Source: Chitinophagales bacterium (lineage in GTDB: Bacteria > Bacteroidota > Bacteroidia > Chitinophagales > Chitinophagaceae). From it: a stretch of DNA of 64,000 nucleotides. The stretch spans positions 16,155 to 80,154 of the forward strand of contig JAAFJB010000002.1 in NCBI GenBank assembly GCA_013297995.1. Reading direction: 5' to 3'. Of the stretch, positions 53,959-63,189 are shown piece by piece (the stretch's first letter is position 1; each line of letters starts with the position of its first letter). The position numbers were made by a program, and so were the translations under genes. The notes below the pieces were generated by a model. That model saw only the letters and a program-made list of their open reading frames with translations, was not told where the DNA came from and ran no database searches.

Positions 53959-54459
53959 TTAATTATTTACTGCGGCGTTATTACTGCATTCTACAATAAT
54001 AGCGTCTACTTTTTCTTTGGTTAAATGTTCTCTATAGGTTTTACCCATCTGCATCATGGGCGCATAGCCACAAGCCCCCAAGCACTCCACCGTTTTTAAA
54101 GTAAATAAACCATCGGCAGTGGTTTCCCCCGGCTTGATGCTTAACTTCTCTTGAATATAAGTAATAATATCATCACTGCCGCTGATCATACAAGGACCCG
54201 TGTGGCATACTTCAAACATATACTTACCAACCGGTTTTAAATTGTACATGCTGTAAAATGTAGCTACTTCATATACTTCAATAGGGTTTATCTGTAAAAG
54301 TTCCGCTACATAGTCCATCGTTTCTGCACTGAGCCAACCACCAAAGCTGTCCTGCGCCAAATGCAGTACGGGCAGAAGGGCACTTTTTTGTTTATCGGCT
54401 GGATAATGACTCACCAGTCGGTTGAATTCGGTAAGTTGTTCTTGTGAAAATGCTGGCAT
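53959..54459 (-). CDS. nuoE: NADH-quinone oxidoreductase subunit E
   Basis: 166 residues, thioredoxin-like fold with the [2Fe-2S] N1a ligands C85 and C90 (CHTGPC) and C126 and C130 (CLGAC). It sits with NuoF and NuoG in the NADH dehydrogenase module. 3 bases upstream of nuoF, so translation is coupled. Confidence 0.95.
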   Translation of the reverse strand: MPAFSQEQLTEFNRLVSHYPADKQKSALLPVLHLAQDSFGGWLSAETMDYVAELLQINPIEVYEVATFYSMYNLKPVGKYMFEVCHTGPCMISGSDDIITYIQEKLSIKPGETTADGLFTLKTVECLGACGYAPMMQMGKTYREHLTKEKVDAIIVECSNNAAVNN

Positions 54460-54492
54460 AAATATTATTTCTACTTTCTTAATTTAAAATTA

Positions 54493-55716
54493 CTAAGCAT
54501 CTAGTTCACCGGCAATTAGGTTTAGGCTGCTCATGGTTACTACTGCATCGCTTAACATACCGCCTTTTATTAATTCAGGATAGGCCTGATAATAAATAAA
54601 GCAAGGTCTGCGAAAATGCAGTCTGAATGGGGTTCTACCCCCATCACTTATTAAATAAAAGCCCAGTTCACCATTGCCACCTTCCACTGCTTTATACACT
54701 TCTCCTTTGGGCATATCCACTTCACCCATAATGATTTTAAAATGCCAGATAAGTGCTTCCATTTTAGTGTACACATCTTCTTTTTTAGGAAGATAGTATT
54801 CGGGAATATTGGCATGGAATATGTCAGCGTCAGCACCTTTGAATTCCTGAATTTTTTGGTACGCTTGTTCTATAATACGCAGACTCTGCCACATTTCTTG
54901 GTTGCGCACTAAGAAACGATCGTAGTTGTCGCCAGTTTTTCCTACGGGAATATCAAATTCAAAATCTTCATAGCTGCTGTAGGGACTGTGAACGCGCACG
55001 TCGTAATCAACTCCAGCAGCGCGAAGGTTGGGGCCCGTAAAGCCATAGTTGAGTGCTCTTTCAGCACTGATGGCGCCACCACCAATGGTACGTTCCATAA
55101 ATATTCTATTGCGCGAGAAGAGGTTTTCAAACTCTTTTAAAACTTTGGGATATTCGGCTAAGAATTTCTCGAGTTTCGTAAACGCAGTATTTGTGAAATT
55201 CCTTTCAAAGCCGCCAATACGCCCAATATTAGTAGTAAGGCGGGACCCACATACTTCTTCATATATTTCATAGATTAGTTCACGGTATTGCATTACATAG
55301 AGAAAGCCAGTATAAGCACCGGTATCAACGCCTACAATAGAATTACAGATCAGGTGATCGGAAATACGCGATAATTCCATGATGATTACCCGCAGATAAT
55401 CTACACGCTTAGGGGTTTCAACGCCCAATAATTTTTCGCAAGTGAGGTGCCAACCCATATTGTTGATGGGGCTGCTGCAATAGTTTAGTCTATCTGTAAT
55501 GGGTGTAATTTGGTAGAGGGGTCTGCGTTCAGCCAGCTTTTCAAAAGCACGGTGAATATAGCCTACTGTTTGATCGGTACTCACTACTTTTTCACCATCT
55601 AACTCCATGATATTTTGGAATACACCATGGGTAGCAGGATGGGTAGGGCCTACATTGAGGGTAGTAGTATGTTGCTCAATGGACTGGTGTTGTAAAGTTA
55701 TATTGTGATCACTCAT
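54493..55716 (-). CDS. nuoD: NADH-quinone oxidoreductase subunit D
   Basis: 407 residues, the 49-kDa subunit homologous to hydrogenase large subunits. Signatures LNVGPTHPATHGVFQ and GYIHRAFEKLAE at the start and the quinone-pocket end MSSLNLIAGELDA are intact. It forms the quinone site with NuoB and NuoH. NuoC is encoded separately upstream, not fused as in E. coli. Confidence 0.96.
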   Translation of the reverse strand: MSDHNITLQHQSIEQHTTTLNVGPTHPATHGVFQNIMELDGEKVVSTDQTVGYIHRAFEKLAERRPLYQITPITDRLNYCSSPINNMGWHLTCEKLLGVETPKRVDYLRVIIMELSRISDHLICNSIVGVDTGAYTGFLYVMQYRELIYEIYEEVCGSRLTTNIGRIGGFERNFTNTAFTKLEKFLAEYPKVLKEFENLFSRNRIFMERTIGGGAISAERALNYGFTGPNLRAAGVDYDVRVHSPYSSYEDFEFDIPVGKTGDNYDRFLVRNQEMWQSLRIIEQAYQKIQEFKGADADIFHANIPEYYLPKKEDVYTKMEALIWHFKIIMGEVDMPKGEVYKAVEGGNGELGFYLISDGGRTPFRLHFRRPCFIYYQAYPELIKGGMLSDAVVTMSSLNLIAGELDA

Positions 55717-55740
55717 GGTATAAAATCTTAAATACGAATC

Positions 55741-56247
55741 TTAATTCCGTCCAAACATTTGATCGTCTTTATCAATTCGAGTTTGGTCTTCTAAAGGGTA
55801 TTCTTTTCTAAGGGGGAAATAATCCATTTCATCTACATTCAGAATGCGTTTTAAGTTGGGGTGACCAACAAAGTTAATTCCATAGAAGTCAAAGGTTTCC
55901 CGCTCCATCCAATCGGCACTTGAATACAATTTAGTGGCAGTATACACATCGGTATTTTCTATTGCAGTAAATACTTTAAAGCGAATGCGAATATTTGCTT
56001 GCAAATTGTGCAGGTGGTAAACCACCGCCAGTTCTCGACCTTTATTATCGGGATAATTCACCGCACATAAGTCGGTTAAAAACTGAAACCCCAATGAAGG
56101 CTCATCATAGAGGTATTGCAAAACTTTAAGGTTCTGTTCTTTAGGCGATTCAAAGCTGAGCATTCCATAGCTCTCTTCAAAATTGCCTACAAGTTCCCCA
56201 AATTTCTCGGTAAGCTTGGTTTGTATGAATTGATTATCAAGTGCCAT
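55741..56247 (-). CDS. nuoC: NADH-quinone oxidoreductase subunit C
   Basis: 168 residues, the 30-kDa subunit. Conserved core GINFVGHPNLKRIL and the family end DYFPLRKEYPLEDQTR are present. Structural role in the connecting module. Encoded separately from nuoD, the order B-C-D being standard. Confidence 0.94.
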   Translation of the reverse strand: MALDNQFIQTKLTEKFGELVGNFEESYGMLSFESPKEQNLKVLQYLYDEPSLGFQFLTDLCAVNYPDNKGRELAVVYHLHNLQANIRIRFKVFTAIENTDVYTATKLYSSADWMERETFDFYGINFVGHPNLKRILNVDEMDYFPLRKEYPLEDQTRIDKDDQMFGRN

Positions 56248-56288
56248 TCAAAAATTAATTAATTTAATACTTAAAACCGATCCGACGT

Positions 56289-56879
56289 CTATTCAATCCC
56301 ATACCCATTCAACAAAGCCTTATACTGATCCCCATTTCTTCTGCGAATACTCTCCTGGCCTACCAAGTCTTGAATCTTCATAAATCCATCAAGGATGGCT
56401 TCGGGACGGGGGGGACAGCCAGGCACATACACATCTACTGGAATCACTTGGTCAATACCCTGCAAAACACTGTAGGTATCAAAAATACCGCCACTAGAAG
56501 CGCAAGCACCTACTGCAATCACCCAACGGGGTTCAGCCATTTGCAGGTATACTTGACGCAATACCGGCCCCATTTTCTTGGCAATAGTCCCCATTACCAT
56601 TAGCAGATCACACTGGCGGGGCGAAAAGCCTACCCGCTCTGAGCCAAACCTCGATAAATCGTAGTGAGAGCCCATGGTAGCCATGAATTCAATACCACAG
56701 CAGGAAGTAGCAAAAGGCAGTGGCCACAAAGAATTTTTTCGAGCCAAACCCACTACATCACTGAGTTTGCTGGTAAAGAATCCGTCCCCACTAAACCCTT
56801 CAGGTGCTTCTACTGCAGCAATAGACTCACTGATTTTTGCTTCAATGGGGTGAATATTAAATCTTACGGGACGAGACAT
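56289..56879 (-). CDS. nuoB: NADH-quinone oxidoreductase subunit B
   Basis: 196 residues carrying cluster N2, the last electron carrier before quinone. Ligands C60 and C61 (FATSCCGIEFMA), C126 (VGACASSGG) and C155 (VPGCPPRPEA) are all visible. About 115 bases separate it from nuoA, with no terminator. Confidence 0.96.
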   Translation of the reverse strand: MSRPVRFNIHPIEAKISESIAAVEAPEGFSGDGFFTSKLSDVVGLARKNSLWPLPFATSCCGIEFMATMGSHYDLSRFGSERVGFSPRQCDLLMVMGTIAKKMGPVLRQVYLQMAEPRWVIAVGACASSGGIFDTYSVLQGIDQVIPVDVYVPGCPPRPEAILDGFMKIQDLVGQESIRRRNGDQYKALLNGYGIE

Positions 56880-56993
56880 AATTTTTATTATAATTTTAAG
56901 CTAAGCGCAAATATTATCTTACTTATAACCAGTATTTCAATGCTATGTTCGCGCTTTAACCATTTAAATATGCGAACATTGATACTTATTCCA

Positions 56994-57395
56994 TTAATCT
57001 TCCCAGCTCAACGCCCCTTTTTTTATGATATAGGTGAAGCCGACTAAAAAAAAGCCGACAAACATCAATACCGCCATAAAACCATTCCAGCCCAGCTCTC
57101 TAAAATTTACTGCATAGGGGTAGAAAAATATCACTTCCACATCAAATAAAACAAACAAGATGGCCACCAGAAAATACTTAATAGCCATGGGTTGGCGGGC
57201 ATTGCCGTGACTTTCAATACCACTGGCAAAATTCTCTAGCTTATCAGCAGTAGCTCTTTTAGGCCCTAATAATGCAGATACGCCAATCATAGTAGCCACA
57301 AACCCAGCCGCAAAAATGAGTTGAACGCCAATCGGAAAATAGTTGGCTGCGGTACTATTTGCACTAGCGTCTATCAAATGATTCAAAATACCCAT
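56994..57395 (-). CDS. nuoA: NADH-quinone oxidoreductase subunit A
   Basis: 133 residues from the ATG at 57395; three membrane helices and the signature ESHGNARQPMAIKYFLVAILFVLFDVEVIFFYP around the cytoplasmic loop. First gene of the operon. The track start at 57434 would place the start codon 6 bases from the upstream terminator and upstream of the TATTTTTG promoter element at 57413, so it cannot be transcribed from it; the later ATG is preferred. Confidence 0.93.
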   Translation of the reverse strand: MGILNHLIDASANSTAANYFPIGVQLIFAAGFVATMIGVSALLGPKRATADKLENFASGIESHGNARQPMAIKYFLVAILFVLFDVEVIFFYPYAVNFRELGWNGFMAVLMFVGFFLVGFTYIIKKGALSWED

Positions 57396-57412
57396 ATTGA
57401 AAATTAAGTATG

Positions 57413-57420
57413 CAAAAATA
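57413..57420 (-). promoter_or_regulatory. -7 promoter element of the nuo operon
   Basis: Minus strand TATTTTTG, exact TAnnTTTG, between the upstream terminator and the nuoA ATG at 57395. It implies a leader of only about ten bases. Confidence 0.55.
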
Positions 57421-57436
57421 GGTGAGAGAATCATAT

Positions 57437-57469
57437 AAAAAAAAACTCCTCATAACGAGGAGTTTTTTA
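57437..57469 (-). terminator. Terminator between the TPR operon and nuoA
   Basis: AAAAACTCCTC paired with GAGGAGTTTTT, five-base loop. T runs flank both sides; on the minus strand it ends the TPR-gene transcript. Confidence 0.92.
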
Positions 57470-57481
57470 AGGGCATTTATT

Positions 57482-59284
57482 TTATGATTTGGCGGCTCCA
57501 GCAGCTTTGCCACCCGATTTTGCTGGGGGATTTGTATAATAGTCAATGGCTTTTTGAATACTGGCCTTTACTTCCTGTGCATATTTATTGTTTTCATCAG
57601 CAGTATCTGGGTATAGAGCCATCATCCGATCTGTGATAGAAACTACTTTTTGACAAGTATTTAAAAATTCAATCACAGCAGGGGTTTTTGATCCATCGGT
57701 GGTTACTTTAAAGTCAGCCCTTTTTTTAATTTCATTGGAGAGGCCAACATAGTAGTTAAGTTTAAAATATTCATCTAAGAAAATTGATTTTTTATATTTT
57801 TCAATATCTACAACCTTATACACTGAGTCAAGATAATTCAACTGACCCACAATCAAAGCAGTATCCTTGCTAATGGCCATAGCAGCTCTTTTGAAGAAGC
57901 TATAAGGCTGGGGCTTTTGGGGGAAAGCAGCCATATAAGCTTTGGCAAAATCTATCGTTTGGGCATAGTCTTTAGAATTGAATGCGGCAGCCGTAATTCC
58001 ATAATGGTCTGATTCTGCCATAGTGGTTTTAAATTCCATTTGGCGCTTCATCCATTTTAATTGTTCGGGATAAGCTTTGGCTTTACCAAACAATTCAGCG
58101 GCTGAATTAATCATGGCTATTTGGTTGGCTTTAAGGGTATCTGCTGCCAATGCTTTTTCAACATAGCTAGAAGCAAGGGCTTCACTGCCGGGGAATTTGG
58201 TGGCAATTTCTATCCCTAATTTATAGTCAGCTGGTTGAATTTCTTTTTCAGGTGCGGTTGCTAAAAACTCATCAATATATTTTTTGGCAGACACCGAATC
58301 TCCTTTTCTGGTATAGTTGAGGGCGAAAACAACGCCAAGTTTAGGCAAGGCTTTTAGTCCATTCGCAGCTTCCAGCTCTTTGGCTTTGGCGAGAGATTCA
58401 TCGTAGCGACCTGCACGGAAAAGATAATCCGCTAAGAAAATTTCAGTGCGAGGATCTTTGTCAGCAGAATTCACATACTGATCTAAATATTCTTTGGCCT
58501 TGGTAACGTCTTTCTCAGCATAATACTGGTAGAGCGAATAGTACACAGGCGGAAAAGCGGGATCGGCAGTTTTTGCATTATCATAATACTGCTCAAAAAG
58601 TTCTTTATTATTCTGACTTTGGTATATTTTACCAATTCTATAAATGGCCAAAGCGTTTTTAGGGTCTCTTGAAATGGCTTCTTGGTAAGCTTTAACGGCT
58701 TCTCCCCCATTTTCACCACCCATTTTCTGGTAGCTAATACCCATATTAATATAGATATCTGGATTCAACAAATCAATAGCACCTGCTTGTTTTAATTTAT
58801 CAATACCATAAATGGGATCGCCCATTTTACTGTCGCCATCGGCATTGGCGCGACCAATAGCCAGCAAAATACTGGGGTTGGGCTTGCCCTTATTCTTCCC
58901 TTTGGTTTCAGTAGTAGCGGTGATGGCTTGCTCAAATTTTTGTTTGGCAGCATTCAAATCACCGCCTTCTCTAATTTCAACGTGACCCATGCCTACCAAT
59001 AGCCAAGCATCACCGCCAATTTCTTGCAATCCTTTCTGGTACAAAGCTTTGGCAGCGGCAACTTCTTCTTTGGTAACTTCAATACCATTACCAGCTAAAA
59101 AAGCTTGTCCCAGCCAATAGATGGCTTGCGGATCTTTGGAATTGGCATTGTAATTTTTTTGCAGCAGCTCTTTGGCGCTCTTATTTTTTTCATAGTTCAA
59201 CAGCTTAATACCATCGGCAATTTGGGCGGTTAAACACATTACAGCAAATACAGCTGCAAACAGTAAAGCAAGGGACTTCTTCAT
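57482..59284 (-). CDS. Secreted TPR-repeat protein
   Basis: 600 residues: signal peptide (ends CLTAQ), then around a dozen TPR-like helix pairs, for example KAYQEAISRDPKNALAIYRI, and an Ala/Gly/Lys-rich C-terminal tail (PAKSGGKAAGAAKS). Likely a periplasmic scaffold. Follows the PstS-like lipoprotein gene by 22 bases. I recall similar TPR genes beside TonB/ExbD clusters in Bacteroidetes, which suggests work at the envelope, but this is unproven. Confidence 0.8.
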   Translation of the reverse strand: MKKSLALLFAAVFAVMCLTAQIADGIKLLNYEKNKSAKELLQKNYNANSKDPQAIYWLGQAFLAGNGIEVTKEEVAAAKALYQKGLQEIGGDAWLLVGMGHVEIREGGDLNAAKQKFEQAITATTETKGKNKGKPNPSILLAIGRANADGDSKMGDPIYGIDKLKQAGAIDLLNPDIYINMGISYQKMGGENGGEAVKAYQEAISRDPKNALAIYRIGKIYQSQNNKELFEQYYDNAKTADPAFPPVYYSLYQYYAEKDVTKAKEYLDQYVNSADKDPRTEIFLADYLFRAGRYDESLAKAKELEAANGLKALPKLGVVFALNYTRKGDSVSAKKYIDEFLATAPEKEIQPADYKLGIEIATKFPGSEALASSYVEKALAADTLKANQIAMINSAAELFGKAKAYPEQLKWMKRQMEFKTTMAESDHYGITAAAFNSKDYAQTIDFAKAYMAAFPQKPQPYSFFKRAAMAISKDTALIVGQLNYLDSVYKVVDIEKYKKSIFLDEYFKLNYYVGLSNEIKKRADFKVTTDGSKTPAVIEFLNTCQKVVSITDRMMALYPDTADENNKYAQEVKASIQKAIDYYTNPPAKSGGKAAGAAKS

Positions 59285-59306
59285 GTTACTTCTCTTTTTG
59301 TTTTTA

Positions 59307-60221
59307 TTACTCTTTTATTCTTCCTGATCTTTTATGAAAAGCCATTTTTGCTGGCGCCAGAAACGATCTTCTAAAAATCAACTGCCCCCTTTCCATACTC
59401 ATGAAATTCATGAAGCCGGTACCAAGGCCTGTTGAATTTTCTTTTAATACATAATACAAGGGACGTGCCAAAGGATACTGACCATAGGTAATGGTAGATT
59501 GGGATGGCTTTGCAAAAATGCCTTTTTCTAAGCAGGCTGTGCATTCCACACGCGCTAAGCGAATCTTTTTCAAGTACGCTTTTTGCTGCTCATCATAAGC
59601 ATCCCCAATCCAACTCAATCCCACAAAACCAATCAAATCCTTTCTTTGCGCTACAATATCAATCACCGCTTGGCTTCCAGAAACCGCCACCACATTAGTT
59701 CCAAATGGGGATCCTCTCAACACACTATCTTGTAAAAACCGAACGGTGCTGGTGGCAGAATTACCATCCATAACCGCAGTAATTTGGGTAGTGCCACTCA
59801 ATATTTTCCGAACCTCTTCCATTGTAAAAATGCTGTCTTTTGCTTGGTTGTTTACAATTAATGCAACCGCATCATATGCTAACACCCCATAAAGAGGGTT
59901 GTAAGATAATGCGGATTTATACATGGTCGCTTCTTTTTCATTTAAACCTTTGGCAACAATAATCATTCGGGTGCTATCGCTCTGCAAATCTTTAAAACAA
60001 TCTGCCTCTGGTTTATAGCTGGCAATGATAGTAGTATTGGGGAAAGAAGATTGGTGCACCAATAATTGTTGCTCAATTACGGGTTTAAAACTTTCATCTA
60101 CGCTGATGCGTATAGAACCTGAAACCGGCGAATCGGGCACAATATTTTTTGATTCGTTTGAATCACAAGAAACAAAGAACACTGAGCTAATAAACAGTAA
60201 AATAAAACAACTACACTTCAT
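59307..60221 (-). CDS. PstS-like substrate-binding lipoprotein
   Basis: 304 residues. Signal peptide with lipobox (SVFFVSC), so the mature protein begins at Cys 19 and is membrane-anchored. The rest is a PstS-type periplasmic binding fold: SIRISVDESFKPVIEQQL, an ALIVNNQAKDSIFTMEEVRKIL motif, and SGSQAVIDIVAQRKDLIGFVG. Phosphate would be the textbook ligand, but no PstABC permease or ATPase genes are present, so it may bind something else or signal. Two bases downstream of the small membrane protein gene. Confidence 0.8.
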   Translation of the reverse strand: MKCSCFILLFISSVFFVSCDSNESKNIVPDSPVSGSIRISVDESFKPVIEQQLLVHQSSFPNTTIIASYKPEADCFKDLQSDSTRMIIVAKGLNEKEATMYKSALSYNPLYGVLAYDAVALIVNNQAKDSIFTMEEVRKILSGTTQITAVMDGNSATSTVRFLQDSVLRGSPFGTNVVAVSGSQAVIDIVAQRKDLIGFVGLSWIGDAYDEQQKAYLKKIRLARVECTACLEKGIFAKPSQSTITYGQYPLARPLYYVLKENSTGLGTGFMNFMSMERGQLIFRRSFLAPAKMAFHKRSGRIKE

Positions 60222-60223
60222 AA

Positions 60224-60457
60224 TTAATCAGCCTGTTTAATACCCCTATACAACCTAAAACCACCGTACAATAAACAAATAGTACCAAAAAAATAACGGT
60301 ACAATTTATCTTCTGTAAAAACCAGATCTAGCTTTAACTGCTCTAAGAAAAACATAGAAAAAGCCACGGCTAAAAAAAGTAAAGCCATGGAGATATCATA
60401 TATTTTTCTAAAAACACCATAGCGGCGTTGGTTTCTTTCTCTAATTGTATTTTCCAT
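60224..60457 (-). CDS. Small two-helix membrane protein
   Basis: 77 residues from the ATG at 60457 (the track adds 8 residues). A basic start (RERNQRRYGVFRK) precedes two membrane helices, SMALLFLAVAFSMFFLEQL and YFFGTICLLYGGFRLY. It is the first gene of the operon with the PstS-like lipoprotein and TPR protein (2-base gap). Function unknown. Confidence 0.7.
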   Translation of the reverse strand: MENTIRERNQRRYGVFRKIYDISMALLFLAVAFSMFFLEQLKLDLVFTEDKLYRYFFGTICLLYGGFRLYRGIKQAD

Positions 60458-60590
60458 AATAATGTTAAACGGAATGGGCAATTTAGTAAATATTTCTACT
60501 GTGATGCATGAATTTTATAATTCCATAGCTATTGGCTATAAATATGTGCATAAATCAGCTTTGCTCCCTACGCGCTTAACCCTAATTCTA

Positions 60591-60598
60591 TACCTTCG
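60591..60598 (+). promoter_or_regulatory. -7-like promoter element of hisS
   Basis: TACCTTCG, one base from TAnnTTTG, with TTTG at 60570-60573 at the correct -33 spacing of 17 bases. Only 6 bases to the hisS ATG. Confidence 0.5.
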
Positions 60599-60604
60599 CA
60601 CTAT

Positions 60605-61981
60605 ATGAGTAATAAGCCATCCCTACCGCAAGGAACCCGCGATTTTAATGCTGCCACGGTTCAAAAGCGTAATTATATTTTTCAGGTGATACGCACTGTA
60701 TTTGAGTTGTATGGCTTTCAGCCCCTTGAAACCCCTGCCATGGAAAACCTAAGTACTTTGATGGGCAAATATGGGGAAGAGGGCGATAAACTAATTTTTA
60801 AAATACTAAATAATGGATTGGATAATCCTGCCAAAAAAGAGCAGGCATTAATTGACTTCAATAAAATATTAGCTGGCAAAAATAATAATGGCATTACCGA
60901 ACGTGCCTTGCGTTACGATTTAACCATTCCTTTTGCGCGCTATGTGGCCATGAATTACGGTTCGCTGGTTTTGCCTTTTAAAAGATACCAGATTCAACCT
61001 GTTTGGCGGGCAGACAGGCCACAGAAAGGCCGCTACCGTGAGTTCTACCAATGCGATGCCGATGTGGTGGGCAGCAATAGTCTCCTCAATGAATTAGAGC
61101 TTACTGCCATTTATGCCACGGTATTTGAGCGATTGAAATTACCCGTAGAAATAAGGGTAAATAGTCGCAAAATACTTGCAGCCCTTGCTGAAATATGCGG
61201 CGGATCCGATCAATTGGTGAATATTACGGTGGCCATTGATAAATTAGATAAGATTGGACTGGAAAAAGTGAAGGAGGAATTGGCTTTGAAGGGGTTGAGT
61301 GAAGTGCAAATGGCGACTATAGAAAAATATTTAGCTATAGCAGGAAGCAGTGAAGAAAAGCTGCGACAATTGCAAATACTATTGGGAGAAAATGAAATGG
61401 GGAAAGCTGGTATTGCGGAGATTAGTTATCTGCTGAATGCCGTTAAAACACAACTGCCCAATGCCCAATTGCTGATAGATCAAACCCTTGCCAGGGGGCT
61501 GAACTATTACACAGGAATTATATTCGAAATAAAAGCCATTGGTGCCCAAATGGGTAGTATTGGCGGTGGTGGTAGGTATGATGATTTAACGGGACTCTTT
61601 GGCGTTCCCAATGTACCCGGTGTAGGCATTAGTTTTGGGGTAGATAGAATTTATGATGTGTTGGAAGAATTGCAATTGTTTCCAGCAGCCGTGAACAGTG
61701 GAACCCAGATCTTATTTTTTAATTTGGGTCAAGCAGAGAGTGCCCGTGCATATACCCTTATGCAAATGGTTCGAGAGCGAGGCATAGCTGCGGAACTTTT
61801 TCATGAGCAGGCAAAGCTCGACAAACAGTTTAAGTATGCCGAGAAAAAAAATATTCCTTATATCATCATCATCGGCAGCAGCGAATTGGCAGATGGCACT
61901 TGCAGCATCAAGCAAATAGAAACAGGGCAACAGCAAACGATACTGCAAACGGAATTGCTCCAACAACAAATATTTAGTTAG
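60605..61981 (+). CDS. hisS: Histidyl-tRNA synthetase
   Basis: 458 residues, class II aminoacyl-tRNA synthetase. Motif 1 region PQGTRDFNAATVQKR, motif 2 PVWRADRPQKGRYREFYQCD, the HisRS-specific LARGLNYYTG and motif 3 GGGGRYDDLTGLFG are intact, as is the C-terminal anticodon-binding domain. It charges tRNA-His in the cytoplasm. The start lies 6 bases after a promoter element, so the mRNA may be nearly leaderless. Confidence 0.97.
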   Translation: MSNKPSLPQGTRDFNAATVQKRNYIFQVIRTVFELYGFQPLETPAMENLSTLMGKYGEEGDKLIFKILNNGLDNPAKKEQALIDFNKILAGKNNNGITERALRYDLTIPFARYVAMNYGSLVLPFKRYQIQPVWRADRPQKGRYREFYQCDADVVGSNSLLNELELTAIYATVFERLKLPVEIRVNSRKILAALAEICGGSDQLVNITVAIDKLDKIGLEKVKEELALKGLSEVQMATIEKYLAIAGSSEEKLRQLQILLGENEMGKAGIAEISYLLNAVKTQLPNAQLLIDQTLARGLNYYTGIIFEIKAIGAQMGSIGGGGRYDDLTGLFGVPNVPGVGISFGVDRIYDVLEELQLFPAAVNSGTQILFFNLGQAESARAYTLMQMVRERGIAAELFHEQAKLDKQFKYAEKKNIPYIIIIGSSELADGTCSIKQIETGQQQTILQTELLQQQIFS

Positions 61982-62029
61982 GGGAAATAAATAGTTTAAG
62001 CATCTGAATTACTGTATTTCAATCTGAGC

Positions 62030-62467
62030 TTAACACCCTGAGTTATTGGAGCATGTATCGCAACAACAATTCCCCACCCTCTTCCTGGATAATGGAGCAT
62101 TGATGGTTCCTGTATTAGGTTGAATAATTGAGCAGGAAGATGCAGCCGAATAAAATAAAAATTTGATTTTCTTGAATTCAAATGGATAATTTGAACCATC
62201 AGAAAAATACACCCGAAATATCTGCTTTTGATTAGCGTCTGCAAACTTGCCCTTAAAGGTGACAGAGTAGCCACCTGACCCAGACGGTGATTGTGTAACA
62301 TAACAGCCTCCTTCACCTATCATACTGGAGTATGGCTTTGGAAGCGAAGCAGTAAAAGTGTATTCGGTACTGGGGCAATATTCATTGTCCAATGATAGAG
62401 AAATTGATTGAGACTTTGCAGCAATCGCTGTATATGTGAGAAGTACAAGCAGAAGTAATTGTTTCAT
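62030..62467 (-). CDS. Hypothetical secreted protein with Cys-rich tail
   Basis: 145 residues with a signal peptide (ends AAKSQ). The mature part looks like a beta-sandwich (SPSGSGGYSVTFKGKFADAN). It ends in a short Cys-rich stretch NCCCDTCSNNSGC. The abrupt end could reflect a frameshift in a longer surface protein, but no convincing continuation is visible in the other frames. Not recognised. Confidence 0.55.
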   Translation of the reverse strand: MKQLLLLVLLTYTAIAAKSQSISLSLDNEYCPSTEYTFTASLPKPYSSMIGEGGCYVTQSPSGSGGYSVTFKGKFADANQKQIFRVYFSDGSNYPFEFKKIKFLFYSAASSCSIIQPNTGTINAPLSRKRVGNCCCDTCSNNSGC

Positions 62468-62477
62468 GATTGTTGTT

Positions 62478-63069
62478 TTATTTTTTTTCTAAATGAAATT
62501 GGAATCCGATAGAAGTTTGTAAACCTTTCCTATCACTACTAAAAGCACTTGGGCTATTATCAAAAGTTATAAGCTGGTGCTTATAGCCAATAAGAAATTC
62601 TAAACCTACAGATGAATTGAAGAATACTTCTACGCCTGTCATTAATGACAAAGTATTAAACCTTCCTTTTGGTCTTTCTCCGTGGCTTTCTTGATTTATA
62701 CCCAATTGATAGCTTCTATCGAACTAATAGGTTGAACTGTTTGTCTCCCCTAAGTAAGTAATACCATGCAAAAGGGCCAACTGCAAGTCTCAAGCTATTT
62801 ACAGCTCCACCACCAGAATTTGACCCTTCCCAAGTTGATAAATTAGGTCTTAGTCCAATTGTCAATTTATTTGTAAAAAAATATCCTATTGACGGCGAAA
62901 TACTCATGTCTGTGTATTTAGTATTGAAAGCGGCTGTTGGGTAAGTAGCATCTGCATTGTAAGAATAAAAGCTTCCGCTACCGCCTACAAGCCAGTTGCC
63001 TTTTGTTAATTGTCCAAAAGAAATAGTAGTGACTAAAAAGAAATAAAAAAGTAAAGAAAACTGTTTCAT
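62478..63069 (-). pseudogene. Outer-membrane beta-barrel protein broken by one frameshift
   Basis: Two ORFs (62716-63069 and 62478-62705) together match the neighbouring intact paralog along its whole length: LTKGNWLVGGSGSFY near the start, IGYFFTNKLTIGLRP in the middle, SSVGLEFLIGYKHQL and GFQFHLEKK at the end. The frame is lost at GTTCGATAG: removing one C (plus-strand G near 62721) restores ...LLVDRSYQLG..., matching ILADINYQIG in the paralog. It is thus a single-base insertion or a sequencing error. Confidence 0.85.
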
Positions 63070-63189
63070 AAAAAGTTATTTGGTGATAAAAAAAATGAGG
63101 CAAGCCTACAAACTGAGTATTCAGCTTTGATTGTACCAAGAAAAAGAAGAAAAATTACTGTGATTGTTAAAATTGTTTTTTCAGGTATT

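Noticed and set aside
61996-62316. 106-residue minus-strand ORF
   Set aside because: Alternate frame of the 145-residue secreted protein gene, with no signal peptide or motif; considered as a frameshift continuation but not convincing.
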